A DNA stretch of 64,000 nt from Aquibium sp. A9E412 (GTDB taxonomy: Bacteria; Pseudomonadota; Alphaproteobacteria; Rhizobiales; Rhizobiaceae), in contig NZ_JAOAOP010000010.1 of assembly GCF_030398335.1 (NCBI RefSeq), positions 20,488 to 84,487 on the forward strand. Direction: 5' to 3'. The notes beneath the pieces are model-generated. The model had not been told where the DNA came from. It saw only the letters and a list, made by a program, of their open reading frames with translations, and did not search any database. Each line of letters begins with the position of its first letter. Positions within the stretch are counted from its first letter, which is position 1. Made by a program: the position numbers and the translations under genes. Below, in pieces: positions 36,093 to 44,770 of this stretch.

Positions 36093-37052
36093 ATGAGCCT
36101 TGAGAACGCAAATCTGCGCTGTTTCATCGTAGCAGCAAACAGGCGGAGCTTCCGTGAGGCCGCCACGGTCTTGCGCGTACGACAGTCCAGCGTGAGCCGG
36201 GCGATTAGCCGGCTTGAAGACGAACTCGGGGTTTCCCTCTTCGTACGACACCGGTCGGGCGCCCGTCTAACGGCGGCAGGTGAGCGATTTCTGTCCGCTG
36301 TGCTCCCGGCATGCGAACAACTCGAAACGGCTCAACGCACAGCCGCAGCTGCTGGTCGGGCGGAAACCGGCATCGTTCAAGTCGGAGTTCTAACCTCACT
36401 GGCGGGCGGCTTTCTTCGGTCGCTGCTTCATGGTTATCGCAAGCTCAATCCCGGCGTTGAGATCGATGTTCACGACGGAAGCCGTGATAGCCATCTTGCC
36501 GCCATCCAGAAGCATGCGCTCGACGTGGCGTTTCTTACGGGAACCGAACGCGCTCCCTATTGCGAATGTGCTGAGATTTGGCGAGAGCGCGTTCATGTCG
36601 CGCTCTGGAAGGACCATCATCTCGCCGGGCGCCATTGCCTGGACTGGGACGATCTGCGCAAAGAGCGTTTTATTGTAAGTCGCTTCGCTCCTGGAATGGA
36701 GGTGCAGAACTACATCGTCCGTCGTGCATCGACATGTGGCGTTCGCCCAAATATCGAGATCAAGAATGCGGGTCGTGAAACCCTTATGAACCTCGTGAGT
36801 CTTGGTCAGGGAATTACCCTTGTCTCGGCTGCCTGGGCGTCCGTCGGGTTGCCAGACCTTGTTCTGAGGCCCCTATCGGACGCACACGATGTCATTCCGT
36901 TCAGTGCAGTTTGGTCGGCCCAAAATGACAATCCAGCGCTACGCCGGCTTCTCAGCATCGCGCACATGATGTCCGGGCACGCGAGACCGGGCACATCGGA
37001 TTGGGCTGCGCCGACACTTGGCATTAGACGCCTGCACGATGTGAACGCCTAA
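36093..37052 (+). CDS. LysR-family transcriptional regulator
   Basis: 319-residue regulator: N-terminal winged helix (SFREAATVLRVRQSSVSRAISRLEDELGVSLF) and a C-terminal periplasmic-binding-like effector domain. It is divergent from the marR-led operon and its last 29 bp overlap the end of the convergent DUF2274 gene. LysR genes also commonly close the trb module in conjugative elements of this type, so it may belong either to the transfer region or to the cargo. Confidence 0.9.
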   Translation: MSLENANLRCFIVAANRRSFREAATVLRVRQSSVSRAISRLEDELGVSLFVRHRSGARLTAAGERFLSAVLPACEQLETAQRTAAAAGRAETGIVQVGVLTSLAGGFLRSLLHGYRKLNPGVEIDVHDGSRDSHLAAIQKHALDVAFLTGTERAPYCECAEIWRERVHVALWKDHHLAGRHCLDWDDLRKERFIVSRFAPGMEVQNYIVRRASTCGVRPNIEIKNAGRETLMNLVSLGQGITLVSAAWASVGLPDLVLRPLSDAHDVIPFSAVWSAQNDNPALRRLLSIAHMMSGHARPGTSDWAAPTLGIRRLHDVNA

Positions 37053-37254
37053 GCCGCTGGAAGGCACGATCCGTCGCCATGAAGCGCTGGAGCATCGGAA
37101 CGATCAATCGTAACGGATCGCCGGGCGGCTGCCCCGTCTCATGACCGAGAATATCGGCATAAGCGACAAGCTCCCGATGCAGGCTGGCCGGGAGCTCAAG
37201 GGTGACCTTAACGGGTTTGTCGTCTGGCAAGGGACCAAGCTTCAGCTTCACCAC
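37024..37254 (-). CDS. DUF2274 protein of the trb region
   Basis: 76-residue protein (KLKLGPLPDDKPVKVTLELP then LHRELVAYADIL), the DUF2274 family found directly after trbI in conjugative elements. Probably a ribbon-helix-helix-like DNA-binding protein. It follows trbI by 2 bp. Confidence 0.85.
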   Translation of the reverse strand: MVKLKLGPLPDDKPVKVTLELPASLHRELVAYADILGHETGQPPGDPLRLIVPMLQRFMATDRAFQRLRRSHRAGV

Positions 37255-37256
37255 AG

Positions 37257-38426
37257 TCAGCCTCCATAGGGTTCGAGAATGAGATCGCGGGTGACGATGA
37301 CGCGCACCGGGAAGCCCGGCCGGATGGTGAGCGTCGGTCTGACTTGCAGCTGGCGCTGGACGATCTGCTGGCCGGCATCGTTGATCGTGTCCTGAGCACC
37401 GTTGCGGATCGCCTGGATCAGGCGTTCGTCATCATCCATCGTCAGTTCCGCCCCGACCGAAAGCAGCGTGGAGAGACCAGCTGCCTTGGCGAGATCCCAC
37501 CAGTGGTAGTTGACCCCATCCTCAAGGCCGGCAAATCCTCTCGTGTCGGCGCCCGGCTGGCGTTCGAGAACGATGGAGCGGCCGTTGGGGAAGATCAGCC
37601 GGTTCCAAACCAGGAGCACACGCCGATCGCCGAAATCGACGTCGTTGCTGTATTCGCCGATAATGCGCGTACCCTGCGGAACCAGGAGCGTGTTTCCCGT
37701 TGGACTGTCGTAGATATGCTGGGTGACTTGCGCCGTAATCTGGCCAGGGAGATCGGAGCGAATGCCAGTGATGAGCGCGGCCGGAATGACGGACCCGGCC
37801 TGCAGCACGTAGGGCGATGCCGGCGCCATCACACGGTCGGGCGCTACGGTGCGCCGGTCCACGGGACCGTTGAGGAAGGCGAGATCGCTGTTTTGTGCCG
37901 CGCCCGGTTGGTGGCCGAGATTTAGCCCGGTGATCGATGGTGTCGATGTCTCTCGCGCCGCAGTCGGCGCGGACTGGAAGAAGACCTGACTGGTGCGCGC
38001 GGCCTCTTCCTCGGCCATGCGCCGCTGCTCCTCCGGATCGACGGCCGGCGTATTGATGGCCGGCGGCGGAACGGGTTGGCCGCGTTCCTGAGCATCGAGG
38101 ATCGGACGGCCGAGATCGCCGGGCAGTGGTGGACCGAGCACTGGACCGGTGTAGTCGCTAGGCAACTCATTCAATCCATCCGCGGTGTTGCGGTTCTCGG
38201 TCGAGTAAAGCTCGTCGCTGTCCGCGCCATTTTCGGGCGTCTGGAGCGCATAGATCAAAGCACCACCGACACCGAGGGCGGCGACGAGGCCGAGGCCGGC
38301 CAGGACACGCCGTGAAAGCCGAGTCACGCGCGGCGGATTTCCCCTCAACCGCATTGGTTCGGCGGTATCGTCCGGCATCGCTTCGAGTGGGACGCCATCT
38401 TCCCTGTTGTCGTCGGCATCGCTCAT
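37257..38426 (-). CDS. trbI: Conjugal transfer protein TrbI (VirB10-type)
   Basis: 389-residue envelope-spanning component of the type IV secretion channel: a short cytoplasmic N-terminus, one membrane segment (RRVLAGLGLVAALGVGGALIYAL in the first 75 residues), a proline-rich spacer and the VirB10 beta-barrel domain (SVIPAALITGIRSDLPGQI, DRRVLLVWNRLIFPNG). The start overlaps the trbD-trbG fusion stop. Intact by length. Confidence 0.93.
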   Translation of the reverse strand: MSDADDNREDGVPLEAMPDDTAEPMRLRGNPPRVTRLSRRVLAGLGLVAALGVGGALIYALQTPENGADSDELYSTENRNTADGLNELPSDYTGPVLGPPLPGDLGRPILDAQERGQPVPPPAINTPAVDPEEQRRMAEEEAARTSQVFFQSAPTAARETSTPSITGLNLGHQPGAAQNSDLAFLNGPVDRRTVAPDRVMAPASPYVLQAGSVIPAALITGIRSDLPGQITAQVTQHIYDSPTGNTLLVPQGTRIIGEYSNDVDFGDRRVLLVWNRLIFPNGRSIVLERQPGADTRGFAGLEDGVNYHWWDLAKAAGLSTLLSVGAELTMDDDERLIQAIRNGAQDTINDAGQQIVQRQLQVRPTLTIRPGFPVRVIVTRDLILEPYGG

Positions 38427-38956
38427 GATCCTGGCCTCCCGTCGGTTCGCACAATCCTGACGGTCTGCTGGCGGTCTTCGCTGCCGAGGCGCAACTCGGC
38501 GGCCGCAAAGATGCGGTCCACGATCAGGATGTTTCGGTAGATGCGGCTGTTGACGATTTCCGGCTCCCCATCCCAGCCGAGCACGAAGAGTGGCGGCATC
38601 TCGCCCTGCACGATCCCAACGGGGAAGACGATATAGACCCGCCGCCCGTCGTCGAAGACCGAGACCGGCCGCCAGGGCGGTCTGTCGCCTTGCAGTCCGT
38701 AGCGGTGATGCCGCGCGACCTCGGCGAAAAGCGGATCACGCTTGGCGGCCCAGACTGCGGCGACATGTCCGATCGCCCAGATCGCGATGCCCACGAGCCA
38801 GAGCCGCAGGCCGAGTCCCACCGCGCCGGCGAGGGTTCCGTTCATGATCGCGATGGCGCGCGGCGCACCACCCAGCAGGATCGGCTCGGTCAGCGCCCGG
38901 TGAACCGGCACCGAAAAGCCGAGCAGTTCGCCGCCCTGGTCGGAGGTGACAGCCAT
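38423..38956 (-). pseudogene. In-frame trbD-trbG fusion (trbE, J, L, F deleted)
   Basis: 177 codons. Residues 1 to about 80 are TrbD (VPVHRALTEPILLGGAPRA, two membrane helices, AAKRDPLFAEVAR). From about residue 85 the sequence is the C-terminal third of TrbG/VirB9 (WRPVSVFDDGRRVYIVFP, QGEMPPLFVLG, VDRIFAAAELRLG). The canonical order is trbB-C-D-E-J-L-F-G-I, so one deletion with its junction near 38705 removed trbE, trbJ, trbL, trbF and most of trbG while keeping the frame. Without these parts the secretion channel cannot be complete. Confidence 0.85.
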
Positions 38957-39288
38957 CAGACCAGTGCCCCGCCGCCGAAGGAGAAGAAAGACAGAAAGAA
39001 GGAACTCGCCGCGAAGGCGATCGACAGGCCGAACACGATCTGGATCAGGCGCCGGAACCCGCCGGACGTGTCGCCGAAAGCAAGGGTCAGGCCGGTGATG
39101 ATAATGATGATGACGGCGATGATCTTGGCGACCGGACCCTCGATGGATTCGAGGATCGACTGAAGCGGTGCCTCCCAGGGCATCGATGAGCCGGAAGCGT
39201 GTGCAGCGGGCGCCATCATCAACGTCATGACAGCAAGCGACATTGCGGTCGCCAGTCTCTGGCGGGCGTTATGCAGGGTCTGGTTCAT
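38956..39288 (-). CDS. trbC: Conjugal transfer pilin TrbC (VirB2-type)
   Basis: 110-residue pilin precursor: N-terminal signal region (LATAMSLAVMTLMMAPAAHA), then two membrane helices (AKIIAVIIIIITGLTLAFG and VFGLSIAFAASSFFLSFF). It overlaps trbB upstream, and its stop shares a base with the trbD start. Confidence 0.9.
   Translation of the reverse strand: MNQTLHNARQRLATAMSLAVMTLMMAPAAHASGSSMPWEAPLQSILESIEGPVAKIIAVIIIIITGLTLAFGDTSGGFRRLIQIVFGLSIAFAASSFFLSFFSFGGGALV
38969..38990 (-). other. Glycine/phenylalanine-rich C-terminus of TrbC
   Basis: The codons here encode the FFLSFFSFGG tail typical of TrbC pilins, supporting the frame and stop chosen for trbC. Confidence 0.3.
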
Positions 39289-40294
39289 GGAAGCGTTCCT
39301 TTGCGGCTGGGATGGAAAGAGCTGTGTCGGGAGCCTCGACAGCGGTCACGACGCGGTAATCGCCATCGAGGCCGAGACCTTCAACACGGGCGAGTTCGGA
39401 CAGGCGGCGGGCCGAGCCGCGCCCTGACAGCACGGCCACAAGATCGATCGTTTCCGCGATCAAGGCGCGCGGGACGGTGACGACGGCTTCCTGGATGAGT
39501 TGCTCAAGACGGCGCAGCGCACCCAGCGCCGTGCCCGCATGGATCGTACCCACCCCACCGGGATGGCCGGTGCCCCATGCTTTAAGGAGATCGAGCGCCT
39601 CGCTGCCGCGAACCTCGCCAATGGGAATGCGGTCGGGCCGCAAGCGCAGCGACGAACGGACGAGGTCGGAGAGCGACGCGACGCCGTCTTTCGTCCGCAT
39701 GGCGACGAGGTTTGGCGCGGCGCATTGCAGTTCGCGCGTATCCTCGATGATGACGACGCGGTCGGATGTCTTCGCGACCTCAGCCAGGAGAGCATTGGTC
39801 AGCGTCGTCTTACCAGTGGAAGTGCCGCCGGCAACAAGGATGTTGGCGCGCGCGGCGACGCCGAACCGCAACGCCGATGCCTGCGCGACCGTCATGATGC
39901 CGGCGGCAACATAGTCATCGAGGGTGAACACCGCGACGGCCGGCTTGCGGATCGCGAAAGCCGGCGCAGCCACGACTGGCGGCAGAAGTCCCTCGAACCG
40001 CTCCCCCGTTCCAGGTAGCTCCGCCGAGACGCGGGGGCTGCCGGTATGAACTTCTGCGCCGACATGGTGGGCGACCAGGCGGATGATCCGCTCGCCATCC
40101 TCTGACGAAAGGCGCTCGCCGGTGTCCGACAATCCCTCGGAGAGGCGGTCGATCCAGAGCCGCCCGTCCGGGTTCAGCATCACCTCGACAACGGCGGGAT
40201 CTTCCAGGAATGTCGCGATAGCCGGACCGAGCGCGGTGCGCAGCATTCGCGCGCCGCGTGCGATCCCTTCCGAATTGCGATGTGAGGCTGCCAT
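39269..40294 (-). CDS. trbB: Conjugal transfer ATPase TrbB (VirB11-type)
   Basis: 341-residue secretion ATPase with Walker [16 protein letters not shown], the Asp box IIEDTRELQ, Walker B region [18 protein letters not shown] and the His box [12 protein letters not shown]. Full length. It is the first gene of the remaining trb operon; 216 bp separate it from the inserted aminotransferase gene. Confidence 0.94.
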   Translation of the reverse strand: MAASHRNSEGIARGARMLRTALGPAIATFLEDPAVVEVMLNPDGRLWIDRLSEGLSDTGERLSSEDGERIIRLVAHHVGAEVHTGSPRVSAELPGTGERFEGLLPPVVAAPAFAIRKPAVAVFTLDDYVAAGIMTVAQASALRFGVAARANILVAGGTSTGKTTLTNALLAEVAKTSDRVVIIEDTRELQCAAPNLVAMRTKDGVASLSDLVRSSLRLRPDRIPIGEVRGSEALDLLKAWGTGHPGGVGTIHAGTALGALRRLEQLIQEAVVTVPRALIAETIDLVAVLSGRGSARRLSELARVEGLGLDGDYRVVTAVEAPDTALSIPAAKERFHEPDPA

Positions 40295-40509
40295 CCGATC
40301 CCCGATTCCAACGGGGACGAACAGACGTTCCCCATGCGGGGATGATTAAAAGAGCCTGATCTAGGGCTGATTCAACAAAGAATTAGCGGCGGCGTGGCGT
40401 AGCGTACAAATACAGGAAAACGGCGGCTGTCCCATTCTCTGCTCCCGCGAGAGCAGAATTGAACCGTGTTGTGGAAGTAACGGCATGCCGTGTCATCCGT
40501 CGAAGCGTC

Positions 40510-41685
40510 TCATCGGCCAATGGTTGCCACGACTTCTGTGAATCGGGCCACCTCAGCTTCCGTGTTGAAGTAATGCACTGACGCTCTGACCAAGGAGGCT
40601 AGCCCTCTGTCTTCGAAGTCTAGTCGTGCGTAGGGCATCGCCGAGACGGATACATTTATTCCTCGGCGTCGAAGCTCCTCAGCCATGTCTGCGGGTTCAA
40701 CGCCGTCCTTGCTGAACGTAACGATCCCACATTTCTTCTGGCCTAGGTCATGAACTGTCACGCCGCGCGTGTCAGCAAGCGCATCACGCAACTCCTGCGC
40801 TAGCTTGCCGACGCGCATCTCAATGTTCTTCAGGCCCACGCCGCGCGCGTAGCGAACAGCCGCCATGAGACCGACCCGGCCCGCGACATAGCTTTCCCAA
40901 TTCTCAAAGCGTTTCGCGCCGTCTGCGAACGTGTACCCGTTTGCTTCTGTCCAGGTGGCCGACAAAAGGTCGATAAATGGAGGATCAATCTCGTTGATGA
41001 TTTCTTTGCGCACATAAAGGAAGCCGGTTCCACGAGGTCCGCGCAGGAATTTTCGCCCGGTGCCAGACAACATGTCGCAACCGATGGCCTTTACGTCCAC
41101 TTCGAGCTGTCCGACGGATTGGCAGGCGTCGAGCAGATAACGAACGCCGTGCTTTTTGGCGATACTTCCTACAGCTACGGCAGGGTTGACCAATCCGCCC
41201 TGCGTAGGCACGTGCGTGATCGCGATGAGCCTCGTGCTTGGACGGATCATTCGATCCAACGCCTCGACATCGATCTGCCCATACTCATCCGAGGGTGCGA
41301 GGTCGATCTCGAAACCAACTCTCTTCGACTGCTGGAGAAGAGCAAGGTAGTTCGAGGCATATTCCGAAGCGTGCGTAATGACGCGATCGCCTACTTTCAG
41401 GTTGAGGCCATAAAACGCCATATCCCATGCTCGGGTCGCGTTTTCGACGTAAGCGATTTCGTCTGACGAAGCATTCAAAAGCGCGGCAAACTCAGTATAG
41501 AACGCAGCGAGATCCTCTTCAGCCCACCGTTCGGCCTCGTAGCCTCCCACGGAGTTTTCGTCGCGCAAAACCCGCTGCAGTGCGTCGAACACAGGAGTGG
41601 GCATCAGAGACGAGCCCGCGTTGTTGAAATGCAAAACGTTTTCGCAACTCGGCGTATCGGCCCGGGCTTTTTCTATGTTCAGCAC
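40510..41685 (-). CDS. Class V aminotransferase-fold PLP enzyme
   Basis: 391 residues resembling cysteine-desulfurase-fold enzymes: FNNAGSSLMPTPV at the N-terminus, THVPTQGGLVNP, YLLDACQSVGQLEVD and the PLP-lysine region GTGRKFLRGPRGTGFLYV. The GTG at 41685 has a GGAGG site 9 nt upstream and gives the usual N-terminus; the open frame reaches 62 codons further without homology. It lies between copG and trbB, which are normally adjacent, so it is a later insertion. Substrate not predictable. Confidence 0.82.
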   Translation of the reverse strand: MLNIEKARADTPSCENVLHFNNAGSSLMPTPVFDALQRVLRDENSVGGYEAERWAEEDLAAFYTEFAALLNASSDEIAYVENATRAWDMAFYGLNLKVGDRVITHASEYASNYLALLQQSKRVGFEIDLAPSDEYGQIDVEALDRMIRPSTRLIAITHVPTQGGLVNPAVAVGSIAKKHGVRYLLDACQSVGQLEVDVKAIGCDMLSGTGRKFLRGPRGTGFLYVRKEIINEIDPPFIDLLSATWTEANGYTFADGAKRFENWESYVAGRVGLMAAVRYARGVGLKNIEMRVGKLAQELRDALADTRGVTVHDLGQKKCGIVTFSKDGVEPADMAEELRRRGINVSVSAMPYARLDFEDRGLASLVRASVHYFNTEAEVARFTEVVATIGR

Positions 41686-42102
41686 GATAATATCCTCCCA
41701 ACTGCTAATCGGAAGTGCGGCAAGCCAATCAACTTCCTGCTTGAGGCTCTGCAACCAATTTTGCCGAGACCTAGAACAATCGAATTTGCCACGCACATAG
41801 CGTGATAGCATCCCAGAGGCGCGGCGCATGAGCCCGGCGATGCGGCTGGCATTGGAGTTGGACGATAGCATCCAGGGAATTCCATTTGAATGTTGTCCAA
41901 CCCCAAAAACGGGTCTACGCCATGCGAAAATGTCAAGGATGAGAATTTGGCGGGCACACCAATCTAGCCCGAAGCGCCTCTAGACGTTTCAAGTCATAAA
42001 TCTAAAAACGCATACCCATTTTGCACATGCTCCAGTTCAACAATGCCATGGCGGCGCAGATTTATTGAACATGCAATGCTAAGTAAGGGTGGGCAACAGG
42101 GT
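41686..42102. other. Intergenic stretch without a clear gene
   Basis: 417 bp upstream of the class V gene. The frame upstream of the GTG start is open but shows no family similarity. No mobile-element ends recognised, although this is one edge of the insertion between trbB and copG. Confidence 0.4.
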
Positions 42103-42531
42103 TCAACTCCCAGATCCGTCAATGTCCTCAGGAATCTCCTGCCTGAGCTTCGGTCCTTTTGCGAGACGACGTCCCAATGCTGTAATGAACGCCTCGTAAC
42201 GATCGCTGGCCTTCGCACGGGCGGCGAGTGCTGCCGGCTCCGGCAACGCCGGCGTCGTCGCCAGCCAGAACCGAACGAAGATGGCCAATGTCTCGACGGA
42301 GATGCCGACGTCACGCTCCAGACGAATCATGCGGCGATCAATCTGATCTAGCCGCTTTGCGATGGCGGCCTCGCGCCTCTCGGCATCGTCCGGCGACAGG
42401 AAGGAAGCGATGGCTGCCTCCGCGATCATCGACTGGGACTGCTCGCGGCGCGCGGCATATTCCAGGAGCATCGTCATGACGTCCGGATCGAGATAGACGG
42501 AGATCTGTGTCTTCTTCCTACGGCCAGCCAT
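42103..42531 (-). CDS. CopG/ribbon-helix-helix protein of the transfer region
   Basis: 142-residue protein with an N-terminal ribbon-helix-helix (RRKKTQISVYLDPDVMTMLL) followed by a helical C-terminus. A copG-type gene regularly sits between traG and trbB in these elements. It starts 3 bp after the traG stop. Likely a regulator of the transfer genes. Confidence 0.85.
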   Translation of the reverse strand: MAGRRKKTQISVYLDPDVMTMLLEYAARREQSQSMIAEAAIASFLSPDDAERREAAIAKRLDQIDRRMIRLERDVGISVETLAIFVRFWLATTPALPEPAALAARAKASDRYEAFITALGRRLAKGPKLRQEIPEDIDGSGS

Positions 42532-42534
42532 GGT

Positions 42535-44520
42535 CTAAAGTTCCATTCCGTCCTTGGGGTCCATCGAGATCTGCCGCGCCACGCGTTGCATGACCCGTGT
42601 CATCCGGCTGTTGCGCGCGGTTTCCTCGTGATCATCGTCGATGGGATCGATCTCGAACTCGTTTTGGATCGGCTCTTTTCGCTCGAAGGGTCGAGTGCGG
42701 CTGAGTTCAGGTTGGTATCGCCGTTCGGAATCAGTCGAATCTTCCTCCTCGGTCGCGTTGCAGGTGGCTCCTGCCGCGTGTGCTGGCTTCGGTGGCAATG
42801 GCAGCGTGGACCAGTCATCACCTCTGGCCTTGGTTGCGGTAATCTTGGACGGGGGCGGCAGGATGCGTTCGCAGAAGCGCGGATCCTCGTAGTAGCGCGC
42901 CTTCTTCGCCCGGATCGGCGGCATGCCGGCAACCAAAACAATCTCGTCGGTGGGTGAGAGCTGCATGACCTCGCCGGGCGTCAGCAGTTGACGGGCGGTT
43001 TCCGAACGCGAGACCATCAAGTGTCCGAGCCAGGGCGATAAACGGTGCCCGGCATAGTTCTTCATCGCCCTCATTTCCGTCGCAGTACCGAGTGCGTCAG
43101 ACACGCGCTTTGCCGTGCGCTCGTCGTTGGTGGCGAAGCTGACGCGGACATGGCAGTTGTCGAGGATCGAGTTGTTCGGACCGTAGGCCTTCTCGATCTG
43201 GTTCAGCGATTGCGCGATAAGGAAGCTCTTGAGGCCGTAGCCCGCCATAAAGGCCAGAGCACTCTCGAAGAAGTCGAGGCGTCCGAGTGCCGGAAATTCG
43301 TCGAGCATGAGCAGTAAGCGGTGCCGGTCACTTTTCTTCTGCAGGTCCTCGGTCAGTCGCCGGCCGATCTGATTAAGGATCAGACGGATCAGTGGCTTGG
43401 TCCGATTGATGTCAGAAGGCGGCACGACGAGGTAGAGCGTCGTCGGGTGTTTGCCGCCGACCATATCGGTGATGCGCCAATCGCAGCGCCGGGTGACCTT
43501 GGCGACGATCGGATCGCGATAAAGGCCGAGGAACGACATAGCGGTGGAGAGCACGCCACTGCGTTCGTTGTCCGACTTGTTGAGGAGCTCGCGCGCTGCA
43601 CTGGCGATGACCGGATGTGGACCGGCTCCGCCGAGATGCGCGGTCTTCATCATAGCGGCGAGCGTGGATTCAATCGGGCGCTTCGGATCGGACAGGAAGG
43701 CGGCGACGCCGGCGAGCGTTTTGTCCTCCTCGGCATAGAGAACATGGAGGATGGCGCCGACCAGGAGCGCGTGACTGGTCTTCTCCCAGTGATTGCGTTT
43801 CTCGAGGGAGCCTTCGGGATCGACAAGAATATCGGCGATGTTCTGGACGTCGCGCACCTCCCACTCGCCGCGGCGAACCTCGAGCAACGGATTGTAGGCC
43901 GACGATTTCGGATCGGTCGGGTCGAACAGCAGCACGCGGCCATGCCGGGAACGAAAGCCGGCGGTGAGCTGCCAGTTCTCCCCCTTGATGTCATGGACGA
44001 TCGCCGAGCCCGGCCAGGTCAGAAGCGAGGGGATGACGAGACCGACGCCCTTGCCCGAACGGGTCGGTGCGAAGCACAGGACATGCTCCGGCCCCTCATG
44101 GCGGAGATAGTCGTTCCTGAGCTTGCCGAGAACGACACCGTCGGGTCCGAGCAGGCCGGCGGCCCTCACCTCATCTGGCTTCGCCCAACGCGCCGATCCA
44201 TAAGTGTCGACACTCTGCGCCTCGCGTGCGCGCCAGACGGACATGAGGATCGCCACTGCGATTGAAATGAAACCGCCGGAAGCCGCGATGACCGCGCCCT
44301 CGATGAAGATCGGTGGTGCATAGGCATCGTAGAAGTACCACCACCACAAGAAGGCGGGCGGATAGTAGATCGGCCATCCCGCGAACTCGAACCAAGGTGC
44401 ACCTAGCTGGGGCTGGAAGCCAAGGCGCCAAGCTGTCCACTGCGTCGCCGCCCAGGTGGTAGTGAGGACGATCGTGAAGACGATGACGATCTGACCCCAG
44501 AGAATTTTCGTACCCGACAT
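42535..44520 (-). CDS. traG: Type IV coupling protein TraG/VirD4
   Basis: 661-residue coupling ATPase that hands the relaxase-DNA complex to the secretion channel. It has N-terminal membrane segments (about residues 5-100), Walker A CFAPTRSGKGVGLVIPSLL near 155, VHDIKGENW, and Walker B LLMLDEFPALG near 400. Length is normal, so traG itself seems intact although its partners (relaxase, trbE, trbL and others) are broken or missing. Confidence 0.95.
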   Translation of the reverse strand: MSGTKILWGQIVIVFTIVLTTTWAATQWTAWRLGFQPQLGAPWFEFAGWPIYYPPAFLWWWYFYDAYAPPIFIEGAVIAASGGFISIAVAILMSVWRAREAQSVDTYGSARWAKPDEVRAAGLLGPDGVVLGKLRNDYLRHEGPEHVLCFAPTRSGKGVGLVIPSLLTWPGSAIVHDIKGENWQLTAGFRSRHGRVLLFDPTDPKSSAYNPLLEVRRGEWEVRDVQNIADILVDPEGSLEKRNHWEKTSHALLVGAILHVLYAEEDKTLAGVAAFLSDPKRPIESTLAAMMKTAHLGGAGPHPVIASAARELLNKSDNERSGVLSTAMSFLGLYRDPIVAKVTRRCDWRITDMVGGKHPTTLYLVVPPSDINRTKPLIRLILNQIGRRLTEDLQKKSDRHRLLLMLDEFPALGRLDFFESALAFMAGYGLKSFLIAQSLNQIEKAYGPNNSILDNCHVRVSFATNDERTAKRVSDALGTATEMRAMKNYAGHRLSPWLGHLMVSRSETARQLLTPGEVMQLSPTDEIVLVAGMPPIRAKKARYYEDPRFCERILPPPSKITATKARGDDWSTLPLPPKPAHAAGATCNATEEEDSTDSERRYQPELSRTRPFERKEPIQNEFEIDPIDDDHEETARNSRMTRVMQRVARQISMDPKDGMEL

Positions 44521-44770
44521 GGCACATTTACCAAGAAAATATAGGTACGTTGGGGACCATGAACGGGGTCGGCAAGCCCGTTATTTCTCCAGTCGTAAAA
44601 ACGGTGCCTAACGGTCAGAGAACGGCGGGCTGACTATGTGCGAAACCGTCATTGGCTGGATGCGACGCCGTACGAAGCGGTGTTTTTGGACAGACTAGGA
44701 GTATTCCCGCTCCGCGCCAGTAGCGGAGATTGATCCGCAGTCTCAACAGGCAACTCGCGCCGACAGAGTC

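Noticed and set aside
40510..41685. Class V enzyme as part of the fluoroacetate or fluorinated amino acid pathway
   Set aside because: No sequence evidence links it to fluorinated substrates, and it is separated from that operon by the trb genes.
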